Assembly: GCA_023957235.1 (NCBI GenBank)
Contig: JAMLHI010000004.1
Location: forward strand, 201,422 to 265,421
Length of the DNA stretch: 64,000 nt
Reading direction: 5' to 3'
From: Chitinophagales bacterium
GTDB taxonomy: Bacteria > Bacteroidota > Bacteroidia > Chitinophagales > JADIYW01
The notes beneath the pieces are model-generated. The model had not been told where the DNA came from. It saw only the letters and a program-made list of their open reading frames with translations, and ran no database searches. The translations under genes and the position numbers were made by a program. Positions 55,457 through 64,000 of this stretch are shown here, in pieces; the stretch's first letter is position 1, and each line of letters begins with the position of its first letter.

Positions 55457-57466
55457 TTATTGCAGATACTTTTTGAGCTCTTCCCACTTTTTTTGATCCT
55501 TAGTCCACCAGTATTGTCCTGCAATATCCAGCATCTGATTGTCGCGCCAACCTTTAGACATCGCAATCTCTAGATTTTCCACAGCTTTTAAAGAGTCTTT
55601 TTCTGCCAAATACACATGAAACTTCGCTCTATAAGGTATATATTGACTGGTGTCTATCTGTTGAATAGAATCAATATATTTCAATGCAGTTCCTAGTTGA
55701 TGATTTTCTTGTAGTGTGGTCACATAGAACAATAGCAAATTTTCTTCTCCAGGATTCATATCTACTAGCGCTTTGTAGCCAATGACAGCACTGTCTAACA
55801 TTCGATTAGAGTAATAATATTCTGTTAATATCCGCCATCCTATTTCTGTAGTATCAAATTTGGCTATAGTGAGTCTTGAAAAACTGAGTGCATCTTCAAA
55901 TCGCTCCAAACCATAAAGCGAATAAATGACTCCATCATACGCTTCCATACCTTTATTATATACTTCTATGGCCCTCTTACTGGCTTCAAATCCTTTTGTA
56001 AATAATTCTTTCTGTATAGCTGGATCATTACTAGCCATCCCGTCCTCGATATAATTTCTTAATGCAATCCTATTGGCTTCATAAGAGCGGGTGCCTATCT
56101 CTGGTAGGTCTGCTTCGAATATACTATAAAGGCTTCTCCAATCATGGCTTCTCTTGCGATTGAATGGCAAATATATGCTGGTCAACAGGACAATGAAGGA
56201 CAAGAGGTATATCCACTCTTTTTTGTCTATCTCTTGAGTGCTTGGGGACAAAGCTGGTGATTTGAATAAAATTTTAGACAAATAGCTATCCCAAATCATA
56301 GTCAATAATGTGGACAAAGCAATACAAGCTCCGAGGGATGCGGTGTAGGCATAGCGATCAGCTACAATCCCTGATACAGGAGTCACCAAGTTGGAACAAT
56401 AGGCCAGACAGATGAAAAAAAACAATACGCCAAAGCTATATATGCGGTTTTTCTTCAATAATACGATTGCACTTATACCTATCAATAGAAGTATGAGAAA
56501 TTTGATCCAGATGATGGGGTCAGTGATGGGCAAAACTGGTATCATGTCATAACCATAATAATAATAATGGTGATGTGGACGGAATACCATTTTGAGATAT
56601 TCAAATATTGTCTGAACTCCATAAGCCAGATGATAGGAAAAATCTGAATAGGAAACTATTGGATTTTCTGAAAATAATATCGGGTCTGACTGAACTTCAT
56701 TTTGAGTATATTCTATAGCTTGAATTTTATTTTGTGTCCAAATGTCAAATAAGAAGGTAAAAACTCTATAAGATATAAGGACAACTATTGCCACTCGGGC
56801 TATCCATTTGAAATTGATTTTTTTGCCAGTTCCAAAAAAGAACATAAACAATAGTGGGGTAGCCATCAGAAAATTGAAGGCATCTAATTTGGAATAAATA
56901 CCCAAGAGCAAAAAGAGGATAGCCAAAATCAGCCATAGCATTTGTTGTAGCTTGAACTGTTGGCTAGTCAATACCTTTAAGAAAAGATATAAATAGGTCA
57001 TGCCAAATAACAAACTTAAAAGCCCATCGCGGGATTTGATATTGGCGACCATAGAAGTATGCAAGGGTAATGTGACAAATAACAGAGTGGCTATCAGCGG
57101 TAAGTGTTTGCCCCGTATAGATATAGGTATCTGTAGTAAAAACAAATAGAGTATCCAGCTATTTAGTAGGTATATGAAGAGGTTGATACCATGAGAAATA
57201 TGCGGATTGAAAACAGCTCCTTCTGAAAATACTTTTTCAATAGCAAATGTCAGTGTCGCTACTGGTCTGTAATCCACATAACTGAAATTTTTCTTTAATA
57301 CATCTGGTATATCTAAAAAAGTTTGAACATTGCCGACTTGCTCATAATAATAGGAGTCATCTAGAGAAATATTATTGTGGATGACAGCACCAAAATGCAA
57401 GAAGATGATGACACTCATCAAGCCTAGAGGTAATATATATGTATATAGTGTTTCCTTTTTAATCAT
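55457..57466 (-). CDS. TMTC-like GT-C membrane protein with C-terminal TPR repeats
   Basis: The protein has 669 aa and about 11 membrane helices, then a soluble TPR domain from about residue 450 (IEVYNKGMEAYDGVIYSLYG, AVIGYKALVDMNPGEENLLL). The first outer loop has the acidic pair of GT-C enzymes (ISLDDSYYYE), then DYRPVATLTFAIE and HGINLFIYLLNSWILY. SRDGLLSLLF and GIVADRYAYTASLGACI also occur in TMTC/DUF1736-type O-mannosyltransferase-like proteins. The sugar and acceptor are unknown. It is a single gene on the minus strand. Confidence 0.75.
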   Translation of the reverse strand: MIKKETLYTYILPLGLMSVIIFLHFGAVIHNNISLDDSYYYEQVGNVQTFLDIPDVLKKNFSYVDYRPVATLTFAIEKVFSEGAVFNPHISHGINLFIYLLNSWILYLFLLQIPISIRGKHLPLIATLLFVTLPLHTSMVANIKSRDGLLSLLFGMTYLYLFLKVLTSQQFKLQQMLWLILAILFLLLGIYSKLDAFNFLMATPLLFMFFFGTGKKINFKWIARVAIVVLISYRVFTFLFDIWTQNKIQAIEYTQNEVQSDPILFSENPIVSYSDFSYHLAYGVQTIFEYLKMVFRPHHHYYYYGYDMIPVLPITDPIIWIKFLILLLIGISAIVLLKKNRIYSFGVLFFFICLAYCSNLVTPVSGIVADRYAYTASLGACIALSTLLTMIWDSYLSKILFKSPALSPSTQEIDKKEWIYLLSFIVLLTSIYLPFNRKRSHDWRSLYSIFEADLPEIGTRSYEANRIALRNYIEDGMASNDPAIQKELFTKGFEASKRAIEVYNKGMEAYDGVIYSLYGLERFEDALSFSRLTIAKFDTTEIGWRILTEYYYSNRMLDSAVIGYKALVDMNPGEENLLLFYVTTLQENHQLGTALKYIDSIQQIDTSQYIPYRAKFHVYLAEKDSLKAVENLEIAMSKGWRDNQMLDIAGQYWWTKDQKKWEELKKYLQ

Positions 57467-57564
57467 TGCATGTCAAAAATATAAAATCTTTATATTCCAT
57501 TTGAGTATTTTTATTTTAACCTATTATGGTGAAGAATGAAGCCTGTCAAAATCTGGTGGCTGAG

Positions 57565-57582
57565 CAAATCTAATAGCTTGTC
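57565..57582 (+). repeat. 18-bp direct repeat, left of array B
   Basis: CAAATCTAATAGCTTGTC occurs here and again at 58311-58328, in the same direction, 746 bases apart, bracketing array B. Confidence 0.75.
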
Positions 57583-57584
57583 GA

Positions 57585-58175
57585 AATATCGAAGCGAAAG
57601 AATCTCCTTCCTAGACTGTATGGTTCATAGATGCTTATTTCGATAAACTCAATGTACGCATGACATTTGTAATTGATTATGTCACCCTGTAAGGGTCTCT
57701 TTCCTAGGCTGTATTACATATAGATGCTTACAGCATGACATCAATGACTGTATTACATATAGATGCTTACAGCATGACATTTGTGTGAAATTGTCACCCT
57801 GTAAGGGTCTTATTGTTAATCAGTATCACTATAGATGCTTACAGCATGACATTTGTAATTGATTATGTCACCCTGTAAGGGTCTTATTGTCAATCAGTAT
57901 CACTATAGATGCTTACAGCATGACATTTGTAATTGATTATGTCACCCTGTAAGGGTCTCTTTCCTAGGCTGTATTACATATAGATGCTTACAGCATGACA
58001 TCTGTGTATAATTATGTTACCTTTCTGTCATTCTGAAAGAATCTTCTTCCTAGACTGTATTACATATAGATGCTTACAGCATGACATCCGTGTACAATTG
58101 TCACCCTGGAAGGCTCTTATTGTCAATCAATATTACTATAGATGCTTATTTCGATAAACTCAATGTACGCATGAC
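57585..58175 (-). repeat. array B of palindromic (REP-like) repeats, inverse of array A
   Basis: These are the same family as array A in reverse orientation. Full units: 57681-57739, 57793-57850, 57867-57924, 57941-57999, 58027-58085 and 58100-58175. Truncated units end at 57664 and 57778. Units open GTCACCCTGTAAGGGT or GTCATTCTGAAAGAAT and close ATGCTTACAGCATGAC. In the first truncated and the last full unit the closing hairpin loop is enlarged by TTTCGATAAACTCAATGTAC. The array sits between the divergent TMTC-like and T9SS protein genes. No gene is seen inside. Confidence 0.9.
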
Positions 58176-58203
58176 ATCTGTGTAGGTTGAATTGTGAAAT
58201 ACG

Positions 58204-58285
58204 AACTTTCTTTGCATCCTTAGTTTCTTTTCGTGAAACTTTCTTTGTGTCCTTTGTGCTCCCTTTGTGCCCTTTGTGGTTAAAA
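58204..58285. repeat. CTTTGTG short-period degenerate repeat
   Basis: CTTTGTG recurs at 58243, 58252, 58263 and 58272, with CTTTG-like copies upstream (58208). The period is about 10 bases; on the other strand it reads CACAAAGg. It is non-coding and of a kind seen scattered in Bacteroidota genomes. Function unknown. Confidence 0.7.
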
Positions 58286-58310
58286 ATAGATTTTTAGTGT
58301 TATCCTGTGG

Positions 58311-58328
58311 CAAATCTAATAGCTTGTC
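58311..58328 (+). repeat. 18-bp direct repeat, right of array B
   Basis: The second copy of CAAATCTAATAGCTTGTC (first copy 57565-57582). The copies are followed by GAAA and AAAA. Confidence 0.75.
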
Positions 58329-58491
58329 AAAACCCTCTGACCGAAGCTTTTTATTTGTTGAATATTTACATATTGTTAAGTGCATATTACTACTTTGTAT
58401 AAGTGAATATGAATTTAACATTAAAAAAAAACAATTTTCTTGTGCAGAAATTAAAAAAAAATATTAGATTTACTCCAAATACTCTTTTTCT

Positions 58492-61400
58492 ATGAGGCGA
58501 TATTTACTTAACTTATTATTAATCTCAATTTTTGGCGCAGTCAATATACTTGATTTATCCGCTCAAACTATTGAGATGCAGATACAAGTGGACGAAGGTT
58601 CTATATGGAACGGCTCCAGTTGTAATGCTTGTGGAGCCACTAGTCCAGATGCTTATTCAAGGCTGAGGTATGTTTTTGGTTCCACTACTGGTGAAGGTGG
58701 TTTTCGTGGTAGTGTTGGTTGTGGGGCATATACTAATGCTACTCCAACCACTACTTTGATTACATCTTCAACTCAGTCTTATGGTACATCTGCTACTATT
58801 CAACTCTATGCTGAGGACTTGAGAAGTTGTGGTATTCAAGACATTGGCTGGACCAATGCTTCTGGAGGTACGACAAGTATCAATCCAACAGGTATCAATC
58901 CGGGTGAAACATATACAGCACAGCAAACGAGTACTGCTACTGGTGGTACCTCTACTGTGGGGATGAGATGGAAAGCGAGGTGGCGATATGTGGCAGCAGG
59001 CACTGCTGGTACATTGTCAGATGCTTCTGGTGGATCTGGTAACTATTGTAAAGGTAGTACTCCTGTTACCCTATCTTTGACAGGTTCTGATGTGGCAGCA
59101 TCATATAAAGGTGTTGTGTACGAATGGAGATCTAGTGCCAATGGTTATGGTTCAGTATTAGCTACAAGTAAGGACTATTCGACTCCAGGTTCTTTCCCTT
59201 CTATAACAACTACTTATAGAAGGATAGCTAAGTATCAAAATAATTACAGCAATGCTTCACCTACTTATGTCACTTCTCAGGTAGATATAACTATTAATAT
59301 AGCTAATCCGCCTTCAGGAAATGCCAATGCAAGTTTGAATGTTTGTACTGGTAATAATGTCACCTTTACAATTCCTGGATGGAATGGGGGGACAGGTACA
59401 CCTACTGTCTATGTGAGAGACCCTTATGGTGTAAATGTTGATACAACTAACAATGCTAATATATCTTTCCCGGCACCTGATATCAGCCCTGCAAATGATT
59501 TGTTAATATCTTATTCTGTCATTGCTGCTCCAGGATCACCTGTTTGCGATTCAGTGAATTTGGGTACATTGAATGTACATTATTATCAAGGTTCTACGGC
59601 ACCATCTAGTATTGAAGTGTCTCCAAGTGCTACTATTTGCGAAGGAGATTCGGTTTTATTGACAGCCAAAGGAGCAAAATTAGGATATGGTGGTGCTCGA
59701 TATGAATGGTCGGATAGCTCTAATTTTAGTTCAATTTTATATTTTTCAACGACTGACAGCACATACCAAACTGGAGCAATTAGTTCAGCTAAAACATATT
59801 ATGTCAGAATAGGTAATATTTCGGTCCCTGGAGGAGTATGTCCTTCTACGACTTCAAGTATTTCTCAAAGCATATCTGTTGTTGACTCCTCTACTTCTCC
59901 GACATCTATTAGTGCTATTCAAGATTATTTCTGTCAAGGATCTCTAGTTCCTATCTCTTTAACACAAGTAGGAGGTAGTATAGGTGCTGGAGCCAATTGG
60001 CAATGGTCAACAGAGCCTACATTTACTACAGGAGTTTTACCTGGTGAGACGAATAATTCATTATCAGTATTGCCAGGAACTGGAAATTTCCCAGCAGCTA
60101 CAACGACTTATTATGTGAGAGCTACTAATAATACTTCACCTTGTGTTAAATCTAGTGGATATGCAAGCTTTACTTTAAATTTCAGTACATTATCTGAAGA
60201 TCCAGGAGGAATAACCAATTCTACTGGAGGAGTAGGTGTTTGTGCTGGTACAAGTATTACATTGACAGTAGATACTTCTGTAAGTGGTTCATTGGGCGCA
60301 GGAGCTCAATGGGTATGGTATCAAGGAGGATGTGCTTCTGGAGCTTCAATTGGAACTGGTGAAAGTATTATTGTATCTCCAGTGACTACTACAGCATATT
60401 ATGTCAGAGCAGAGGGAGATTGTAATAATTCAAATTGTGCTTCTTCAACTGCCTATATCTTTGAACCGGCAGTGGATCCAGATTCTATATCTATTGCACC
60501 TATTCATTGTATAGATTTTAGTGAAAATGTTACAGCTACTGTTATGGGAGGTACTTTAGGTACCGGTATGCAATGGTATTGGTATTCTGACAATGCTTTG
60601 ACAAATAATTTTGATGTAGGTGCCAGTGTGACATTTAACTTGACAAATTATGAAGAGATTTGGGTGAGAGCTGAGAGTGATAGTTCTTTAGGTCCAATAC
60701 CAGCTCCATGTCCTGCTACTACTACACCTATATCATTTGATATGACCTCACTGATATATGAGGTTACACCAGAGCTTTTGACTGATATGTATGTGAATGG
60801 TGGAGTGGACGTATATTGTGATAACGCTTCATTTACTATTACAGTAGAAGGAGATTTAACAGCTTATCAGTATGATTATTCAATTCATGACTATTATACT
60901 ATCACTTCTCCAATTGCACAATATTTATTGTATGATGAAGACCCATCATTAAATCCTAGTGCCGTTGCTATTGATAGTAATCAGACTGGAGTGTTCAATT
61001 TATCTAATGTCACTACAACTACTACTTACTATGGTCTAGTCGAAAATATTTGTGGTACAAGTGATGTGTTGAGTGTAACTATTACTGTTAATTATTCATC
61101 AACAGCACCAACAAGTGCTACTGCAGATATACCAACTATCTGTAATGGAGCAAATACCAATGTTACAATCACTGCCAATGGTGGTGTATTAGGCACAGGT
61201 GCACAATACGAGTGGTCAGATGACAACTTCGGTACAGTATTGAGTGGTAGAAATTCAGACACTTTACAAGTATCACCTACTGCTACTACTACCTATAGTG
61301 TAAGAATCAATGGTACAGTAGCACCATGTACAGATGTAGTGAGTACAACACAAAGTGCAACTATTACAGTGAACGAACCATCAACAGCACCATCAAGTGC

Positions 61401-63672
61401 AACGGCGGATATACCAACTATCTGTAATGGAGCAAATACCAATGTTACCATCACTGCTGCTGGTGGTGTATTAGGAACAGGCGCACAATACGAGTGGTCA
61501 GATGATAACTTCGGTACAGTGTTGAGTGGTAGAAATTCAGACACTTTACAAGTATCACCTACAGCTACTACTACATATAGTGTAAGAATCAATGGTACAG
61601 TAGCACCATGTTCAGATGTATCTGGTACTACACAGAGTGCAACTATTACAGTGAACGATCCATCAACAGCACCTACAAGTGCTACAGCTGATATTCCAAC
61701 TATCTGTAATGGAGCCAATACCAATGTTACAATTACTGCTAATGGTGGTGTATTAGGAACAGGTGCACAATACGAATGGTCAGATGACAACTTCGGTACA
61801 GTATTGAGTGGTAGAAATTCAGATACTTTACAAGTATCACCTACAGCTACTACTACCTATAGTGTAAGAATCAATGGTACAGTAGCACCATGTACAGATG
61901 TAGTGAGTACTACACAAAGTGCAACTATTACAGTCAATGATCCATCAACTGACCCTACATCAATTACTTCAAGTTCTGATACAGTATGTACTGATAACAA
62001 TAGTGTTACATTGACTGTAAATGGTGGAGTTTTAGGTTCGGGTGCATTGTGGGTATTGTATGATGCCAATCCAGTTCCTACTCCTGGTACACCTGTTGCA
62101 AGTGATACTTCTGGAGTATTTAATGTATCTCCAAGTGTTTCTACTACTTATTATGCTAGATTTGAGGGTGGAATTGCTCCATGTAATACTGCTGCTGGAA
62201 CAGTAGTTACAGTTACAGTTATAGTCAATGGTGCCTCAACTGCTCCTTCATCTGCTAGTTCATCTTCAATGACACCTTGTTATGATGAATTAATTACATT
62301 GACTCAAGTTGGAGGAGTGTTGAACAATCCATCTGCATACTTTGAGTGGGCTACTGATAATGGCTTCTCTAATGTGATTGACACTAGCTACGGTAATTCT
62401 ATTCAGGTGAATATTAATCGTCCTACGGAATACTTTGTTAGAATTGTGAATCCTGATTGTGGTAATTCAGCTAGTGCTAGTGTTAATATCACATGGGTTC
62501 AGGCAGCTGATACTGTATTTGGTACTTCATTAGTTACTGCTTCTTATACATCATCAGTATGTTCAGTTAATGATAATGAATGGCATTATTTTGTTGACAA
62601 TTCTGGTAATGTGATTGCTGCAATCAATAGTAATGGCCAAGATTTAGGTGATGTTGACTTCGGTGTGACATTAGGTAGCAACGGTCCATTTATCAATAAT
62701 AACAATCCTTTATGTAGCTTTGGAGAGTATCATGTTTCTAGGGTTTATTCTTTCGCTTCTGAAAACAAAGCATCTAGTTATATTAGTTTTAGAATTTATG
62801 CTACTGATGCTGAATATTCTGCCTTTAAAACGATTGTAAAAGCTATGAATCAAGGTTATGTTAATTGTTATGGCACTACCGATGTTTGGGATGATTTGCA
62901 AGTATCTGCTTTTGCTGGCTATAATAATGGAGCTACTGGTGTAGGTATTACAAGTTTGGCTTATGGAACTGGAGTTAATTCTTCACACCAATATGAGTTT
63001 AATTTGACTCCTGATTATGGTGGAGCTCCTAGAATTGGTTTTGCTGGTAGAGCACCTAATAATGACTATGCTTATGATATTTATCTTCATGCAAGTGGTG
63101 GACAAAGTGCTATATTGCCTGTTGAGTTGACTAGCTTTACTGCTACTAAAGTTACTGAGGGTGTTCAATTGAACTGGAGTACTGCTTCTGAGTTGAATAA
63201 TGATAGATTTGAAGTCTTGAGATCTGTTGATGGAGTCAACTTTACTACTATTGGTTATGTTTCTGGTAGTGGAAATAGTAATACTCCGCAATACTATGAC
63301 TTCCTTGATACAGATGTAACAAGTGGTATTTACTATTATCAATTGAGACAAGTTGATTTTGATGGTTCAGCTGAATTATCTAAAGTGATTAGTATTGAGA
63401 TTGCTGGTGCTTCTAGATTGAGCGTTGGTAACTTCTTCCCTAACCCTGCTGTTAGAATGTCGTCTGTTATTGTCAATTCACCACTTGATGGTCAAGTTGA
63501 ATTTACATTGTTCAGTATTGATGGTAAAGAAGTGATGAGTAGAATTTATCCAATCGGAAAAGGTGAAAACAGAATTGATGTTGATATCAATAATGTTCCT
63601 ACTGGTTCTTATATTGGTCTATTCCAAACTAACGGTGAAGTAGTCAACCGCAAATTGATTATTCAACAATAA
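58492..63672 (+). CDS. giant T9SS-secreted, Ig-like repeat surface protein
   Basis: The protein has 1,726 aa. A Sec signal peptide (YLLNLLLISIFGAVNILDLSA) is followed by an N-terminal domain rich in Cys, Ser and Thr. From about residue 370 come roughly ten Ig/PKD-like modules of 80-95 aa, each opening with an STxPxS stretch, a C-x-G segment and GGxLGxGAxWxW. Three of them (870-1151) are nearly identical. A C-terminal region includes LPVELTSFTATKVTEGVQLN, a fibronectin-like module, and the type A T9SS sorting tail (NFFPNPAVRMSSV ... GKEVMSRIYPIGKGENRIDV ... GSYIGLF ... RKLIIQQ). It should be exported by type IX secretion and bound to the cell surface, probably as an adhesin. No enzymatic domain is recognised. 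Confidence 0.9.
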   Translation: MRRYLLNLLLISIFGAVNILDLSAQTIEMQIQVDEGSIWNGSSCNACGATSPDAYSRLRYVFGSTTGEGGFRGSVGCGAYTNATPTTTLITSSTQSYGTSATIQLYAEDLRSCGIQDIGWTNASGGTTSINPTGINPGETYTAQQTSTATGGTSTVGMRWKARWRYVAAGTAGTLSDASGGSGNYCKGSTPVTLSLTGSDVAASYKGVVYEWRSSANGYGSVLATSKDYSTPGSFPSITTTYRRIAKYQNNYSNASPTYVTSQVDITINIANPPSGNANASLNVCTGNNVTFTIPGWNGGTGTPTVYVRDPYGVNVDTTNNANISFPAPDISPANDLLISYSVIAAPGSPVCDSVNLGTLNVHYYQGSTAPSSIEVSPSATICEGDSVLLTAKGAKLGYGGARYEWSDSSNFSSILYFSTTDSTYQTGAISSAKTYYVRIGNISVPGGVCPSTTSSISQSISVVDSSTSPTSISAIQDYFCQGSLVPISLTQVGGSIGAGANWQWSTEPTFTTGVLPGETNNSLSVLPGTGNFPAATTTYYVRATNNTSPCVKSSGYASFTLNFSTLSEDPGGITNSTGGVGVCAGTSITLTVDTSVSGSLGAGAQWVWYQGGCASGASIGTGESIIVSPVTTTAYYVRAEGDCNNSNCASSTAYIFEPAVDPDSISIAPIHCIDFSENVTATVMGGTLGTGMQWYWYSDNALTNNFDVGASVTFNLTNYEEIWVRAESDSSLGPIPAPCPATTTPISFDMTSLIYEVTPELLTDMYVNGGVDVYCDNASFTITVEGDLTAYQYDYSIHDYYTITSPIAQYLLYDEDPSLNPSAVAIDSNQTGVFNLSNVTTTTTYYGLVENICGTSDVLSVTITVNYSSTAPTSATADIPTICNGANTNVTITANGGVLGTGAQYEWSDDNFGTVLSGRNSDTLQVSPTATTTYSVRINGTVAPCTDVVSTTQSATITVNEPSTAPSSATADIPTICNGANTNVTITAAGGVLGTGAQYEWSDDNFGTVLSGRNSDTLQVSPTATTTYSVRINGTVAPCSDVSGTTQSATITVNDPSTAPTSATADIPTICNGANTNVTITANGGVLGTGAQYEWSDDNFGTVLSGRNSDTLQVSPTATTTYSVRINGTVAPCTDVVSTTQSATITVNDPSTDPTSITSSSDTVCTDNNSVTLTVNGGVLGSGALWVLYDANPVPTPGTPVASDTSGVFNVSPSVSTTYYARFEGGIAPCNTAAGTVVTVTVIVNGASTAPSSASSSSMTPCYDELITLTQVGGVLNNPSAYFEWATDNGFSNVIDTSYGNSIQVNINRPTEYFVRIVNPDCGNSASASVNITWVQAADTVFGTSLVTASYTSSVCSVNDNEWHYFVDNSGNVIAAINSNGQDLGDVDFGVTLGSNGPFINNNNPLCSFGEYHVSRVYSFASENKASSYISFRIYATDAEYSAFKTIVKAMNQGYVNCYGTTDVWDDLQVSAFAGYNNGATGVGITSLAYGTGVNSSHQYEFNLTPDYGGAPRIGFAGRAPNNDYAYDIYLHASGGQSAILPVELTSFTATKVTEGVQLNWSTASELNNDRFEVLRSVDGVNFTTIGYVSGSGNSNTPQYYDFLDTDVTSGIYYYQLRQVDFDGSAELSKVISIEIAGASRLSVGNFFPNPAVRMSSVIVNSPLDGQVEFTLFSIDGKEVMSRIYPIGKGENRIDVDINNVPTGSYIGLFQTNGEVVNRKLIIQQ
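61099..61944 (+). repeat. three in-frame tandem repeats of 282 bp
   Basis: Copies begin at 61099, 61381 and 61663, each exactly 282 bases (94 codons). They share long identical stretches such as TGTAATGGAGCAAATACCAA and encode the module from TSATADIPTICNGANTNVTI to SATITVN. Differences are scattered and mostly silent. Recent duplication or gene conversion is likely. Open frames on the opposite strand here are by-products. Confidence 0.95.
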
Positions 63673-63695
63673 ACATTTTAATCATTTTTAAAAAT

Positions 63696-63730
63696 AATAA
63701 GGGGTGCCGAATGGTGCCCCTTATTATTTT
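63696..63730 (+). terminator. terminator after the T9SS protein gene
   Basis: AATAAGGGGTGCC pairs with GGTGCCCCTTATT (13 pairs, including two G-T) over loop GAAT, followed by ATTTTAC, 24 bases after the stop. Confidence 0.88.
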
Positions 63731-63906
63731 ACAATAATCAACAAAATATCTTTGATGATTTTTTTAGGCTGTTGAATACTTGGTTTTTAAAGTCGTTACT
63801 ACTCATTCTTGGATTGTTCCTGTTAGTGGCTATTTTTTTATGTAATATTAGGTTTGTATAATTGCGTGAAGATTTTTGTATATTTAATTCTACTCTATTA
63901 AATCAG

Positions 63907-64000
63907 ATGACTAGGAAGGAAGTTTATCGTCATTTTTGTACAGAACATAATGTTCCTATTTATCTTCATTCAGATTGGCTAGATACAGTTGTTCAGGGTT
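63907..64000 (+). CDS. start of a protein, possibly FemAB/GNAT-like (partial)
   Basis: An ATG opens a frame that runs off the window: MTRKEVYRHFCTEHN, then VPIYLHSDWLDTVVQG. The pattern of a short helix followed by IPIY---WLD-V is like the start of Bacteroidota FemAB/GNAT-type acyltransferases. Only 31 residues are visible, so the family call is a guess. About 175 bases of AT-rich DNA separate it from the terminator. Confidence 0.5.
   Translation, partial: MTRKEVYRHFCTEHNVPIYLHSDWLDTVVQG

Noticed and set aside
61293-62069. Antisense ORFs under the T9SS protein repeats
   Set aside because: They mirror the 282-bp repeats on the opposite strand and have no start context or family similarity.

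Overview
The window is about 64 kb of an AT-rich bacterial chromosome that belongs to the Bacteroidota. The evidence is a type IX secretion C-terminal sorting domain on a giant surface protein, several TAnnTTTG promoter boxes (the Bacteroidota -7 element), gene starts without a clear Shine-Dalgarno sequence, a Bacteroidota-style IleRS and a DksA-like protein that has lost most of its zinc ligands. I would guess Saprospirales or Chitinophagales, but the window does not settle this.

Layout. Positions 1-3861 hold the 3' end of a 16S gene, tRNA-Ile(GAT), tRNA-Ala(TGC), 23S, 5S and a strong terminator. Ribosomal protein S1 follows with its own promoter, then a Na+/solute symporter, a LOG-family protein, an M23 peptidase and a Bcp peroxiredoxin. 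On the minus strand come an ECF sigma factor with a membrane/TPR partner and a GT-C-like membrane protein, then on the plus strand an acyl-CoA-binding protein and dihydrolipoyl dehydrogenase. At 15.4-16.1 kb lies an array of palindromic repeats, next to a 22-repeat surface protein with an S74 chaperone domain. A four-gene minus-strand operon (18.7-22.1 kb) encodes a carbamoyltransferase, two tiny SxtK/SxtJ-like membrane proteins and a DegT aminotransferase. After an acyl-CoA ligase and a patatin/outer-membrane protein come housekeeping genes: infB-nusA-rimP, a ModF-like ABC ATPase, lspA, a DksA-like gene, ileS, an SRPBCC protein and rluD.

At 39.2-44.6 kb there is a complete norCBQDEF nitric-oxide reductase cluster with a candidate Crp/Fnr-type palindrome at its promoter and a terminator/attenuator between norB and norQ. 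Then follow def, ruvX, a DUF1573 lipoprotein, an unknown exported protein and a PolX-family protein whose polymerase metal site appears to be lost.

The accessory part is 50.4-58.5 kb. A HipB-HipS-HipT-like split toxin-antitoxin operon, with palindromic operators and decayed HipA fragments beside it, is bracketed by a 24-bp near-perfect direct repeat. The left copy is the last seven codons plus stop of a small membrane-protein gene, so this looks like an island inserted at a gene's 3' end. A MFS nucleoside-type transporter, a HigB/HigA-type module with a textbook Bacteroidota promoter, a TMTC-like GT-C/TPR membrane protein and a second, inverted palindromic repeat array follow. The window closes with a 1,726-residue T9SS-secreted adhesin-like protein containing three in-frame 282-bp repeats, a terminator and the start of one more gene.

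The strongest leads are the two inverted repeat arrays, whose terminal hairpins show compensatory stem changes; the hip island with its gene-end duplication; the carbamoyltransferase/SxtJK-like operon; and an S74 surface protein whose signal peptide is out of frame by one base.
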